Shown: positions 31,615-40,750, counted from the stretch's first letter. The stretch: DNA of 64,000 nt from Bacteroides sp. CAG:1060_57_27 (GCA_001915575.1 MNQT01000023.1:1-64000), one strand, 5' to 3'. Notes: generated from the letters alone by a model not told the origin. Program-made: numbers and translations.

Positions 31615-32304
31615 ATGAGCCCCGAACTTAGAGCAAGACTTACGGACTGGGCCGAGAAATACAACGACCCAGTCTATTTTAAAGAAGACCCCATAGCCTT
31701 TCCGCGCGAATTCGTGCGCCGCGGAGCGGAACTCAGGGACATCGAGATCGCTGCAGTCTTCTCCGCGCATTTCGCATGGGGAAGGAGGGTCATGATAGTG
31801 CGCGACTGCGAGAGGTTCTTCGACTACATCGGCTGGCGTCCTCTGGACTATGTGATGTCCGGCTGCTGGAGGGACGATCCCACCAGCATACACAGGACGG
31901 TCAAGTGGTCCGACACCGCGGCGATATGCGCCCGCCTGAAAGAGTTCTACTCCGGGCACGGGTCGCTCGAGGAACTCGACTGCAAGCAGATACGCGAAAG
32001 GATATTCGCCCAGAAGCCCGACCCGAAGGCACCTGACAAGAAGATCAACATGATGCGCAGGTGGATGGTCAGGCGCGACGGCAAGGTGGACCTCGGCCTG
32101 TGGACGCACACTTCGCCCGCACAGCTGCTGATACCGCTCGACGTGCATGTCTACGGCCAGGCCGTGGAGCTCGGCCTCACCTCGCGCAGGCAGAAGGACA
32201 TCGCGACGGCGGAGCAGATCACCGACGCATTCCGGGAGATTTTCCCGGACGATCCCGCGAAGGGGGACTTCGCACTGTTCGGATACGGAATAGACAATGC
32301 CTAA
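31615..32304 (+). CDS. DUF2400/TIGR02757 family protein
   Basis: A 229-residue protein recognised as TIGR02757/DUF2400 by its opening (YNDPVYFKEDPIAFPREF), AHFAWGRRVMI, NMMRRWMVRRDGKVDLGLW and LIPLDVHVYGQAVELGL TSR. The family is mainly found in Bacteroidetes and epsilon-proteobacteria and its function is unknown. The helical pattern with PLDVHV resembles HhH DNA glycosylases, but I would not assign activity from that. Its 3' end overlaps the zeta-like kinase gene by 8 bases. Confidence 0.85.
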   Translation: MSPELRARLTDWAEKYNDPVYFKEDPIAFPREFVRRGAELRDIEIAAVFSAHFAWGRRVMIVRDCERFFDYIGWRPLDYVMSGCWRDDPTSIHRTVKWSDTAAICARLKEFYSGHGSLEELDCKQIRERIFAQKPDPKAPDKKINMMRRWMVRRDGKVDLGLWTHTSPAQLLIPLDVHVYGQAVELGLTSRRQKDIATAEQITDAFREIFPDDPAKGDFALFGYGIDNA

Positions 32305-32881
32305 CTTGTATATCATATCCGGATGCAACGGCTCTGGAAAGACCACAGCATCCTATACCCTGCTCCCGGACATCCTGGACTGCAGGCAGTTCGTGAATTC
32401 CGACGAGTTCGCGAAGAGCCTCTCGCCGTTCGACCCGTCCGCAGCGTCGATCACCGCGAGCAAATACATGCTGATGAGGATCCACTACCTGCTCGGCAGG
32501 TACGAGGACTTCAGCGTCGAGACCACGCTCGCGACCAGGACGCTGCTCAACATCATCGCGGAGGCCCACGAAGTCGGCTACGAGGTGACGCTGCTCTATT
32601 TCTGGGTGAGTTCCCCGGAAGTGGCGATCCAGAGGGTCAGGGAAAGGGTAGCCTCAGGCGGACACAACATCCCCGACAATGTCGTAAGGAGGCGCTATGT
32701 GATGGGGCTGGACTACCTTTTCAACTCGTACATCCCCGTATGCGACAGGTGGATACTCGCGGACAACACGAAGACGCCCTTCACCGTGGTGGCCGAAGGC
32801 ACGAAACAGTATACGCACATCAACGACAACGAGAAATACCGCCTGATAAGAAGTATAGTATTTCCTGATGAACAACATTGA
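32297..32881 (+). CDS. Zeta-toxin-like P-loop kinase
   Basis: A 194-residue nucleotide kinase. Walker A GCNGSGKTT is at residues 9-17, NSDEFAKSLSP follows as in zeta toxins, and FSVETTLATRTLLNII is the conserved FxxETTxS region. VRERVASGGHNIPDNVVRRR resembles the zeta substrate-binding arginines. Zeta toxins phosphorylate UDP-GlcNAc and poison cell-wall synthesis; related solitary proteins exist without antitoxin. Here no epsilon-type antitoxin gene is adjacent. The gene overlaps DUF2400 upstream and tldD downstream, so it behaves like a housekeeping operon member. Confidence 0.82.
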   Translation: MPNLYIISGCNGSGKTTASYTLLPDILDCRQFVNSDEFAKSLSPFDPSAASITASKYMLMRIHYLLGRYEDFSVETTLATRTLLNIIAEAHEVGYEVTLLYFWVSSPEVAIQRVRERVASGGHNIPDNVVRRRYVMGLDYLFNSYIPVCDRWILADNTKTPFTVVAEGTKQYTHINDNEKYRLIRSIVFPDEQH

Positions 32882-34292
32882 CAGATTTTCAGTCGACCTT
32901 CCCACGCTCCGTGCCGTAGTCTCGAAGGCAATGGCATCCGGAGGGGACTGGTGCGACCTGTATTTCGAAGAGAGCAGCTACTTCGACCTGATGCTGCGCG
33001 ACGGAGAGGTCAGCTCCGGAGGGCACCACATGGACTACGGGTGCGGAATAAGGGTACTCAAGGGCGAGAAGACCGGCTATGCATACGCCGAGAGCACCGA
33101 CAGGAAGGCACTTATGACGGCGGCGGAGGCCGCCTCGGCCATAGCTTCGGAAAACATATCGGCAAAGGGGCCGGACATCAGCGCAGGCGTCAAGGCCGCA
33201 GCATCGCCTGCCCCGCAGTACTACCCTTCCCTGCTCGACTGGAGGGAATGCAGGGCGGCGCAGTTCGTCCCCTTCCTCCGGAAGCTGGACTCCGAGATAC
33301 GCCGGCGCGAGGCACGCACCTGCAAGGTAATCGCCGTGCTCTCATACTGCACGAGCGAGATCCTTATGTACAATTCGCTCGGAGAGCTGGTCTCCGACAC
33401 CCGTCCGATCGGCAGCATATCCCTGCAGGCCATTTTCACCTCGGGCGGGCAGAGCTGCACGAACAATGTGTCGCGCAGCCTCAGGTGCGGGGCGGAGATG
33501 ATAGACGACGCCCTGCTGGAGGACCTTGCGGCAAGGGCCGTGGCCGGAATCGACGCACAGTTCGAGGCAAGGAGGCCCAAGGGCGGGAAGATGCCCGTAG
33601 TCATGGGCGCCGGCGCCTCCGGAATACTGCTGCACGAGGCAATGGGGCATGCGTTCGAGGCAGACTTCATCCGCAAGGGGCAGTCGATATTCTCGGGCAG
33701 GCTCGGGCAGAGGATATGCCGCAGCGGCATCAACATAGTGGACGACGGGACCATTCCCGCAAACCGCGGGGCATGCAACTATGACGACGAGGGCGTCCCG
33801 GGGCAGAAGACATACATGGTCACCGACGGCATACTGACATCCTATCTGCACGACCGCATAAGCGCCGCATATTTCGGCGTAAGCCCGACCGGCAACGGAC
33901 GCAGGGAGTCGTTCCGCTACAATCCCATACCGCGCATGCGCGCAACCTATATGGAAAGCGGATGCGACGGAAGCGCGGAAGACCTGATAGCGTCCGTAAG
34001 GAAAGGCATATATGTGGACCAGTTCTCGAACGGACAGGTGAAAATCGGCGAGGGTGACTTCACGTTCTATGTCAAGAGCGGACGGCTCATAGAGAACGGA
34101 CGGCTTACCGCTCCGATAAAGGACATCAATATAATAGGCAACGGCCCCGAGGCACTCGCCGACATCCGCGGCGTGGCTTCGGACCTGAAGATAGACGAGG
34201 GGACATGGACCTGCGGGAAAGAGCAGAGCGTGCCCGTCTCCTGCGGAATACCTTCGGTGCTGATAGGCGGGCTCACGGTAGGAGGAGAATGA
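32868..34292 (+). CDS. tldD: TldD-family metalloprotease subunit
   Basis: A 474-residue protein with the TldD zinc motif HEAMGHAFEADF, the N-terminal pattern WCDLYFEESSYFDLMLRDGEV, and the later GQVKIGEGDFTFYVKSG and TCGKEQSVPVSCG (with C-terminal Cys and beta-barrel motifs). TldD pairs with TldE/PmbA to degrade unfolded peptides threaded into the dimer cavity. The partner follows 3 bases downstream. The start overlaps the kinase gene by 14 bases. Confidence 0.9.
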   Translation: MNNIDRFSVDLPTLRAVVSKAMASGGDWCDLYFEESSYFDLMLRDGEVSSGGHHMDYGCGIRVLKGEKTGYAYAESTDRKALMTAAEAASAIASENISAKGPDISAGVKAAASPAPQYYPSLLDWRECRAAQFVPFLRKLDSEIRRREARTCKVIAVLSYCTSEILMYNSLGELVSDTRPIGSISLQAIFTSGGQSCTNNVSRSLRCGAEMIDDALLEDLAARAVAGIDAQFEARRPKGGKMPVVMGAGASGILLHEAMGHAFEADFIRKGQSIFSGRLGQRICRSGINIVDDGTIPANRGACNYDDEGVPGQKTYMVTDGILTSYLHDRISAAYFGVSPTGNGRRESFRYNPIPRMRATYMESGCDGSAEDLIASVRKGIYVDQFSNGQVKIGEGDFTFYVKSGRLIENGRLTAPIKDINIIGNGPEALADIRGVASDLKIDEGTWTCGKEQSVPVSCGIPSVLIGGLTVGGE

Positions 34293-34295
34293 CAG

Positions 34296-35633
34296 ATGAT
34301 CAAGACAGAAGACATAAGGCTGGTCGAATATGCGCTGGAAACGGCGCTCCGGGCCGGAGCCGACAAGGCAAGGGCCACTTTCTCGAGAAGCGGCGAAGAC
34401 CTCGTGGCCACGCTTAACGGAGAGATAGACAAGGTGACGCACTGTGCCGACAGTTCGCTGTGCATGGCCCTTTTCGTAGACGGCAGGTTCGGGACGTTCT
34501 CGACCGACAAGCTGGACAGGGAAGCCCTGCACAGGTTCATCGGAGAATCAGCCGACATAGTACGGATGCTCGCTCCCGACGCATGCAGGGATCTTCCCGA
34601 CCCGGCCCGCTGCTGCCGCGACGCGATCAGCGGCAACGAACTCGGCCTTCTCAGCGGCCGGAGAGAGTCGGTCACGCCGCGCATGCGGAACGAGATCGCG
34701 CTCAAGGCCGGTATATTCCCGGGCGGCACGCCTGCCGGAGCCAGGTACAGAATGGTTTCGGAAGAGGGGGAATACTCCGATTCCGTCTATGACACAGTTC
34801 TCGCCGACACGAACGGAGTGCTCTGCTGCCACAGCGAGGAATGCTTCGACTACGGCGTGGAAGTCACCATAGAATCAGGAGGCAACAGATACAGCGGATA
34901 CTGGTGGGACTCCTCCCCCGATCCGGACAGGCTGGATCCGGGGCAATGCGGGACAAGGGCCCTCGAGAGGGCCTGCGGGCAGATAGGCTCCGCCCCTGCG
35001 GAAAGCGGACGCTACAACATGGTCGTCGACACCGAAGTCGCATCGAGGCTGGTCTCTCCCCTGCTCAGGGCCTTGAACGCAAGCGCGCTGCAGCAGAACA
35101 ACTCCTTCCTCATGGACAGTCTCGGGAAAAGGCTTTTCTCGGAACGGCTGGACATAGTCGACCGTCCCAGGATACCCGGCCAGACCTGCTCGAAATACTT
35201 CGATTCGGAAGGAGTGGCCACGGCCGACAGCACGATAATCGGAGGCGGTACGGTACGGGAGTATTTCGTAAACACATACATGTCCGGGAAAATGGGGATA
35301 GCCCCCACCGTCGAGAGCGCTACCAGGCCGGTGCTGCTTCCGACCGACAGGGGAACCGGCAGGGACTTCCTGCTCGGGAAATGCTCGGACGGCATACTCG
35401 TCACCGATTTCAACGGCGGGAACAGCAATCCCGTGACAGGAGACTTCTCCTACGGAATAGAAGGATACCTGTTCAGCGGAGGGAAGATAACGCGCCCCGT
35501 CAGCGGAATGCTCGTGACCGGGAACTTCATCTCCCTGTGGAAGGACTTCATCGCTTCCGCAGACGATGCGCGGAGCTGTATGTCAAAACTTATTCCTACC
35601 TTAGCGTTTTCAAACGTCGATTTCAGCGGATAG
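34296..35633 (+). CDS. TldE/PmbA-family protease partner
   Basis: A 445-residue TldD/PmbA homologue lacking the HExxxH zinc motif, which identifies it as the TldE-like partner. Typical parts are DKARATFSRSGEDLVATLNG (written in part), IPGQTCSKYFDSEGVA, VREYFVNTYMSGKMG, GILVTDFNGGNSNPVTGDFS and GYLFSGGKITRPVSGMLVTG. It forms a heterodimer with TldD from the gene just upstream. Confidence 0.88.
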   Translation: MIKTEDIRLVEYALETALRAGADKARATFSRSGEDLVATLNGEIDKVTHCADSSLCMALFVDGRFGTFSTDKLDREALHRFIGESADIVRMLAPDACRDLPDPARCCRDAISGNELGLLSGRRESVTPRMRNEIALKAGIFPGGTPAGARYRMVSEEGEYSDSVYDTVLADTNGVLCCHSEECFDYGVEVTIESGGNRYSGYWWDSSPDPDRLDPGQCGTRALERACGQIGSAPAESGRYNMVVDTEVASRLVSPLLRALNASALQQNNSFLMDSLGKRLFSERLDIVDRPRIPGQTCSKYFDSEGVATADSTIIGGGTVREYFVNTYMSGKMGIAPTVESATRPVLLPTDRGTGRDFLLGKCSDGILVTDFNGGNSNPVTGDFSYGIEGYLFSGGKITRPVSGMLVTGNFISLWKDFIASADDARSCMSKLIPTLAFSNVDFSG

Positions 35634-35654
35634 TTATTTAAAAAGATAGACAAG

Positions 35655-36338
35655 ATGAACGTAGAGAAGAACAAAGTCGTAGCGGTGAGCTACGAGCTGG
35701 AAGTGGAGGGGAAGATTGCCGACAAGGCGAAAGCGGAGTCTCCGCTCGAATATATCCACGGGACCGGGACCCTGCTCCCCAGGTTCGAGTCCGAGCTCGA
35801 GGGCAAGCAGCCGGGAGACAGCTTCGAATTCACCCTCAGCCCCGAGGAAGGCTACGGCGAATACGACGAGGCCTACAAGGTGGACGTCCCCAAGAGCGCA
35901 TTCGAGGTTGACGGCAAGCTCCGCGAAGACCTGCTCGTCCCCGGCTACACGATCCCGATGTTCAACTCCGAGGGACAGGTCGTGCAGGGAGTGATAGTCG
36001 AGGTGAAACCTGAAAGCGTCAGCATGGACTTCAACCACCCCATGGCGGGAAAGAGCCTGCATTTCACCGGAAAGGTAGAGTCGGTAAGGGACGCCACCGA
36101 CAAGGAACTGCTCGAAGGCCTGCACGGAGAGTACCTGCCCAAGGAAGGATGCCACTGCGGCGGAGGATGCTGCGGCTCCGAGGGAGAGGGCTGCTGCGGT
36201 GAAGGCGGGGGACACTGCAATCACGAGGGCGAAGGCCACTGCCACCATGACGGAGAGGGACACTGCCACCACGAAGGAGAAGGCCGTTGCGGCCACGACG
36301 GCAAGGGACATTGCCGCCACGAAGCCAAAGAGAGTTGA
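35655..36338 (+). CDS. slyD: SlyD-type FKBP peptidyl-prolyl isomerase with Cys/His-rich tail
   Basis: A 227-residue protein. Residues 1-150 are the FKBP domain with the insert-in-flap chaperone domain (IHGTGTLLPRFESELEGKQP, FTLSPEEGYGEYDEAY, VSMDFNHPMAGKSLHF). From about residue 160 a metal-binding tail begins with CHCGGGCCGSEGEGCCGEGG and continues as five 8-residue units of the form GEGHCHHE. SlyD tails bind nickel and other metals; this one has about eight Cys and a dozen His and is encoded by a 24-base tandem repeat. It lies between tldE and the glycosyltransferase, whose TTG start overlaps its stop. Confidence 0.92.
   Translation: MNVEKNKVVAVSYELEVEGKIADKAKAESPLEYIHGTGTLLPRFESELEGKQPGDSFEFTLSPEEGYGEYDEAYKVDVPKSAFEVDGKLREDLLVPGYTIPMFNSEGQVVQGVIVEVKPESVSMDFNHPMAGKSLHFTGKVESVRDATDKELLEGLHGEYLPKEGCHCGGGCCGSEGEGCCGEGGGHCNHEGEGHCHHDGEGHCHHEGEGRCGHDGKGHCRHEAKES
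36204..36323 (+). repeat. Five 24-base repeats encoding the SlyD metal tail
   Basis: Five consecutive 8-codon units (GGGHCNHE, GEGHCHHD, GEGHCHHE, GEGRCGHD, GKGHCRHE) are related but not identical at DNA level. Copy number could vary in frame. Confidence 0.85.
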
Positions 36339-37411
36339 AGACGGCCGTCGTCATACTGAACTGGAACACGAAGGGTTACCTGCGGAGTTTCCTGCCTGCG
36401 CTGCTCGGCAGCGTAGAGGGGCTTGACGCCGGAGTCGTAGTCGCCGACAACGCCAGCACCGACGGCTCGGCCGCGATGCTCGAAAGGGAATTCCCCTCGG
36501 TCAGGCTGCTGAGACTGGACGAGAACTATGGCTTTACCGGCGGTTACGACAGGGCCGTCGATATGCTCCGGTCGCTGCCGGACGCACCGGACTATATAGT
36601 GCTGCTCAACTCGGACGTAGAGGTCGACAGCGGCTGGCTGCAGCCGCTGGTGCACTATATGGACGCACATCCTGACTGCGGAGTCTGCGGACCGAAACTC
36701 CTCGGCCTGGCGGCAAGGGGCGACGGCAGCTACGAGAAGCTCGGCAGGTTCGAATATGCCGGAGCCGCGGGCGGACTGCTCGACCGCTACGGATTCCCCT
36801 ACTGCCGAGGCCGGGTCATGGACAGGACAGAGGACGACTACGGGCAGTACGACTCCATACGCGAGGTGATGTGGATTTCCGGGGCGTGCATGATGACAAG
36901 GACATCCCTCTGGGAAAGGCTCGGAGGCCTGGACCGGCGCTTTTTCGCCCACATGGAGGAGATAGACTACTGCTGGAGGGCACAGCTCGAGGGATTCAAG
37001 GTATGCATCGTGCCTGAAAGCAGGGTCTACCACCTCGGAGGGGGCACGCTGTCCAGGAGATCTCCGGTAAAACTCAGGCTGAACTACCGCAACTCGCTGC
37101 TTATGCTGCTGGGCAACCTTCCGCCGACGGTAGGAAGGGCGAAGGCCAGGCGCAGGATAGCGGTAAGGAGGGGCGCCGACTGGCTGGCCGCAGCCGTATA
37201 CCTGCTTTCGGGGCAGACACAGAGTTTCCGCGCGGTAAGGCAGGCGCACCGGGAAGTCGCGCAGCTCAGGCTGGCCGACTCCGGCACACCGCCGCCCCGG
37301 CATGGCGGAGCCACTGTCACGGGATATGAAGAGATAAGCATAATATTCAGGTACTTTATACACGGAAAGAATATTTTCAAATATTTGAGGAATTATGAAA
37401 ATCGTCATTGA
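36335..37411 (+). CDS. Glycosyltransferase family 2 protein
   Basis: A 358-residue GT2 enzyme of the rhamnosyltransferase-like type. The N-terminus VVILNWNTKGYL and ADNASTDGS bind the nucleotide sugar, LLNSDVEVDSGWL contains the DxD-like metal site, and EVMWISGACMMTRTSLWERL and HMEEIDYCWRAQLEGFK hold the catalytic-base region. The start is a TTG at 36335 overlapping the SlyD stop (TTGA), because no ATG fits and homology begins immediately (KTAVVILNWN). It adds a sugar to a surface polysaccharide or lipid; the acceptor is unknown. Its 3' end overlaps trkA by 17 bases. Confidence 0.9.
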   Translation: MKTAVVILNWNTKGYLRSFLPALLGSVEGLDAGVVVADNASTDGSAAMLEREFPSVRLLRLDENYGFTGGYDRAVDMLRSLPDAPDYIVLLNSDVEVDSGWLQPLVHYMDAHPDCGVCGPKLLGLAARGDGSYEKLGRFEYAGAAGGLLDRYGFPYCRGRVMDRTEDDYGQYDSIREVMWISGACMMTRTSLWERLGGLDRRFFAHMEEIDYCWRAQLEGFKVCIVPESRVYHLGGGTLSRRSPVKLRLNYRNSLLMLLGNLPPTVGRAKARRRIAVRRGADWLAAAVYLLSGQTQSFRAVRQAHREVAQLRLADSGTPPPRHGGATVTGYEEISIIFRYFIHGKNIFKYLRNYENRH

Positions 37412-38756
37412 AGGTGCCGGAGAGGTAGGCTCCCATCTCGCGAACATGCTCAAGAGCGAGGCCAACGACGTCACGGTCATAGACGACAACCAGCAGCGCA
37501 TCGATGCCCTGCGCGCCTACACGGACGTAGAGACCGTGGTGGGCAATCCGTCGTCGATAAGCGTCCTGCGCGAAGCCAATGTCGGCGACGCCGACCTGTT
37601 CATCGCCGTGTACCCCTTCGCGGCCCAGGAGATAAACATAGTGGGAGCCCTGCTGGCAAAGAGGCTGGGCACCCGCAAGGTGATCGCACGCATAAGCGAC
37701 GAGGACTACCTGTCGTCCGAGAACAAGCTGCTGTTCAAGGAAATGGGCATCGAACTGCTGTTCTATCCCGAGAGGTCCGCGGCCGACGAGATCATCGATT
37801 TCCTCAAGCACAACTCCACGGCGGAAACCATGGAATTCGCCCGCGGCAAGCTGCAGATCGCGGTATACAAGATAAACGAAGATTCCGCGATGCTCGACCT
37901 CAAGCTCGCCGAGTTCATCAAGCCTATCGACCCCGAGACGCTCAAGCAGTTCAGGATAATCGCGATCACGCGCGAGGACAAGACGATAATCCCGAAACTC
38001 GGCACCAAGTTCCAGTACGGAGACCTGGTGTTCGTGGTCAGCAAGAGGGACGCCGTCGGTACCCTCAACGCCCTGTTCGGCAAGAGCAACATAAACATCG
38101 GCAGCGCCATGATCATAGGCGGCAACGCCACGGCGGCGATGCTCGCCCGCTCGCTGGACCGGAGCGGAGTCAGGGTCAAGCTCGTGGAAAGGGACAGGGA
38201 ACGCTGCATCGAACTTTCGGAGAAACTCCCCAGCAGCGTGGAGGTGGTCATAGGGGACGGACGCAACTCCGACTTCCTATTCGAGGAAGGCATCCAGGGC
38301 TACGACGCGTTCATAGCCCTTACGAGCAGCGACGAGAGCAATGTGCTTTCGTGCGTAGTCGCCAAGAAGTTCGGCGTCGCGAGGACGGTGGCCGAGGTGG
38401 AGAACATGGAATACATCAAGCTCGCCGAGGAAATGGGCGTAGACAACGTGATCAACAAGAAACTGCTGACCGCGGGCAGGATCTTCCGCCTCACGCTCTC
38501 GGGCAAGGCCCGCTTCGTACACTACATGACAGGCACGAACGCCGAAGTCATAGAATATACCGTAGTGCCGGGCTCCGCCATAACCAAGGGGCCGATCAAG
38601 GACATAGACTTTCCCGAGAACGCGATCATCGGCGGTGTGATCCGCCGCAACGAGGCGATAATAGCCGTCGGCGACACGATCATAGAAGCCTACGACAGGG
38701 TTGCGGTATTCGCCCTGCCCCAGTCTATCCGGGAGATAGACAAGTTCTTCAGGTAG
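37395..38756 (+). CDS. trkA: Trk potassium uptake regulatory subunit TrkA
   Basis: A 453-residue cytosolic protein with two RCK/TrkA units. The first NAD-binding domain is MKIVIEGAGEVGSHLANMLK and the second begins MIIGGNATAAMLARSLDRS. Each is followed by a TrkA-C domain (FQYGDLVFVVSKRDAV; VAVGDTIIEAYDRVAVFALP). It gates the TrkH channel with NAD(H) or ATP. trkH, often next to it in Bacteroidales, is not in the window; the next gene is grpE. Confidence 0.94.
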   Translation: MKIVIEGAGEVGSHLANMLKSEANDVTVIDDNQQRIDALRAYTDVETVVGNPSSISVLREANVGDADLFIAVYPFAAQEINIVGALLAKRLGTRKVIARISDEDYLSSENKLLFKEMGIELLFYPERSAADEIIDFLKHNSTAETMEFARGKLQIAVYKINEDSAMLDLKLAEFIKPIDPETLKQFRIIAITREDKTIIPKLGTKFQYGDLVFVVSKRDAVGTLNALFGKSNINIGSAMIIGGNATAAMLARSLDRSGVRVKLVERDRERCIELSEKLPSSVEVVIGDGRNSDFLFEEGIQGYDAFIALTSSDESNVLSCVVAKKFGVARTVAEVENMEYIKLAEEMGVDNVINKKLLTAGRIFRLTLSGKARFVHYMTGTNAEVIEYTVVPGSAITKGPIKDIDFPENAIIGGVIRRNEAIIAVGDTIIEAYDRVAVFALPQSIREIDKFFR

Positions 38757-38777
38757 GAGGGGGCGGCGCACCTTGTT

Positions 38778-38798
38778 CTGCCAGTTTGTCACTGGCAG
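38778..38798 (+). promoter_or_regulatory. Palindrome upstream of grpE (candidate heat-shock operator)
   Basis: CTGCCAGT-TTGTC-ACTGGCAG is a perfect 8-base inverted repeat, nested within GCGCAC (38766) and GTGCGC (38813). It lies 44 bases before the grpE ATG. It could terminate trkA or act as an operator for chaperone control. No classical CIRCE sequence is present. Confidence 0.5.
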
Positions 38799-38841
38799 GC
38801 ATTTTGCTCATTGTGCGCAGTGTTTGAATCGGAATCAGATT

Positions 38842-39453
38842 ATGGAAGAGAATAAGAATATCGAAGAGACGGTTGAAGTGAAAGACCGTGAAAGTCAGCA
38901 GGCCGGGTCCGCAGAGGGAAAGGCCGGAGCAGAGGCGAAGGACGGACAGGAGAACAGGAAAAGGAAGTCCAGGAAGGAGGAGAAGAAGGAGGACGAGACC
39001 CTCAGGAAGCAGATCGAAGAGCTTTCTGACAAATTGGCGAAGGAAAAGGACGACTATATCAGGCTGATGGCCGAATTCGAGACCTTCCGCCGGCGTTCGT
39101 CCGAAGAGAAGCTGAACATGGTGGCATCCGCCGCCGCAGACACCATAAAGGGACTGCTTCCGGTGCTCGACGACTGCGAAAGGGCAATGGAGATACTTGA
39201 GAAGTCCTCCGACGACGCCGCGAGGGAAGGCACGTCTCTGATATACACCAAACTCATGGACTACCTCAAGACCAAGGGTCTCGCAAGGATAGAGGCCAGG
39301 GGCGAGGTATTCGACACTGACTTCCACGAGGCGGTGACTCAGTTCCCCGCTCCGTCGGAAGACATGAAGGGAAAGGTAATAGATGTGGTGCAGACCGGAT
39401 ACACCCTCAACGGGAAGGTGCTGCGCTACGCCAAGGTAGTGGTTGGAGCATAG
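38842..39453 (+). CDS. grpE: Nucleotide exchange factor GrpE
   Basis: A 203-residue protein. A charged N-terminal region (residues 1-50) leads into the long coiled coil (LRKQIEELSDKLAKEKDDYI) and the GrpE core: RLMAEFETFRRRSSEEKL, LLPVLDDCERAMEIL and FDTDFHEAVTQFPAPSEDMK, ending GYTLNGKVLRYAKVVV. It releases ADP from DnaK. dnaJ follows after 4 bases; dnaK is elsewhere. Confidence 0.96.
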   Translation: MEENKNIEETVEVKDRESQQAGSAEGKAGAEAKDGQENRKRKSRKEEKKEDETLRKQIEELSDKLAKEKDDYIRLMAEFETFRRRSSEEKLNMVASAAADTIKGLLPVLDDCERAMEILEKSSDDAAREGTSLIYTKLMDYLKTKGLARIEARGEVFDTDFHEAVTQFPAPSEDMKGKVIDVVQTGYTLNGKVLRYAKVVVGA

Positions 39454-39457
39454 GATC

Positions 39458-40642
39458 ATGGCAGAGAAAAGAGACTATTACGAGGTGCTCGGGCTGAGCA
39501 AGGGCGCGAGTGCCGACGAGATAAAGAGCGCATACAGGAAGGCTGCGCTCAAATGGCACCCGGACCGCTGGGTGTCCGGGACCGACGCGGAGAAGAAGAC
39601 CGCGGAGGAGAAGTTCAAGGAGGCGTCGGAGGCCTACTCGGTACTGAGCGACCCCGACAAGAAGGCCAAGTACGACCAGTTCGGGTTCGCAGGTGTCGAA
39701 GGTGCGGCGCAGCAGGACTGGAGCCAGGGCTTCGGCAGCCTCAACGACCTGCTGAACAACCTGTTCCGCGGATTCGGCGGATTCGAGGGCTTCGGAGGGT
39801 TCGGCGGATTCGAAGGAGGCGGTGTGTCGTCGCAGCGTTCCGGCTCGCGTTCCGCAAGGGGTGAAGACGTGTATGTCACGGTGCGCCTGACCCTCGAAGA
39901 GATCAACTCGGGATGCTCGAAGGACATCACGGTAGAAAGATACAGGCCCTGCAGCGCCTGCGGAGGCAAGGGAACGCTCAACCCGTCCGATGTCAAGGTG
40001 TGCCCGACCTGCCACGGAAGCGGCCAGGTCCAGCATGTCAGCAGCTTCCTGTTCACCAGGTCGGTATCATACTCGCGCTGCCCGAACTGCAACGGTACCG
40101 GAAAGGTCGTCAGCAACCCCTGCGGCAGTTGCCACGGAAGTGGCGTCGTTAGGCAGAGGGAGACCCTCAGGGTCAACATTCCCTCCGGCGTACAGCACGG
40201 CACCCAGCTCACCATGCGCGGTGAAGGCAGCACCGGAGCGAACGGCGGAGCCAACGGTGACCTCTATATAATAATCGAGGAGCAGCCCCATGCAAAATTC
40301 AAGAGGGACGGAGAGAACCTCTTCTATACCAGGGTGATAAGCGTTGCCGACGCGATGCTCGGATGTCAGGTAGACATTCCCTGTCTCGACGGCGTCCAGA
40401 GCCTGAAGCTCCCTGCCGGTACCCAGTCGGGTACGGTAGAGCGCCTGCGCGGCAAGGGACTGCCCGCCATGAACGGATACGGAAAGGGCGACCTGTATGT
40501 GAAGATACTTGTCTGGATACCCCACAAGCTCAGCCGCAGCGAGAAAGAGACTATCGAATCGATGCGTGCGAGCAGCAGTTTCAGACCCGACCCCACGAGG
40601 GAAGACAAGGCGCTGTTTGAGAAAGAAAGCAAATTTTTCTGA
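39458..40642 (+). CDS. dnaJ: Chaperone DnaJ
   Basis: A 394-residue co-chaperone. The J-domain has the HPD motif in LKWHPDRW (about residue 33). A Gly/Phe-rich linker follows (GGFGGFEGFGGFGGFEGGG), then four zinc-finger motifs (CSACGGKG, CPTCHGSG, CPNCNGTG, CGSCHGSG) and the C-terminal substrate-binding domain. It stimulates DnaK ATPase and delivers unfolded proteins. It is in an operon with grpE. Confidence 0.97.
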   Translation: MAEKRDYYEVLGLSKGASADEIKSAYRKAALKWHPDRWVSGTDAEKKTAEEKFKEASEAYSVLSDPDKKAKYDQFGFAGVEGAAQQDWSQGFGSLNDLLNNLFRGFGGFEGFGGFGGFEGGGVSSQRSGSRSARGEDVYVTVRLTLEEINSGCSKDITVERYRPCSACGGKGTLNPSDVKVCPTCHGSGQVQHVSSFLFTRSVSYSRCPNCNGTGKVVSNPCGSCHGSGVVRQRETLRVNIPSGVQHGTQLTMRGEGSTGANGGANGDLYIIIEEQPHAKFKRDGENLFYTRVISVADAMLGCQVDIPCLDGVQSLKLPAGTQSGTVERLRGKGLPAMNGYGKGDLYVKILVWIPHKLSRSEKETIESMRASSSFRPDPTREDKALFEKESKFF

Positions 40643-40655
40643 AAAAGTTGGCTGG

Positions 40656-40679
40656 TTTGAAAATAATTCCATATATTTG
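40656..40679 (+). promoter_or_regulatory. rplS promoter
   Basis: TTTG (40656-40659) and TATATTTG (40672-40679) form -33 and -7 elements, with a shorter spacer than usual. About 65 bases of leader precede the rplS ATG, possibly holding autoregulatory structure that I cannot assign. Confidence 0.6.
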
Positions 40680-40750
40680 CAGTCCCAAAAAGCCCAGCCT
40701 CTCGTCAGACGGTTTGATGACGCTGCGCAATTTTACATAATTCGACAATT

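Noticed and set aside
36204..36323. Short regular 24-base repeats considered as a CRISPR-like or VNTR array
   Set aside because: There are no spacers. The repeats are coding, in frame with SlyD and diverged by codon.
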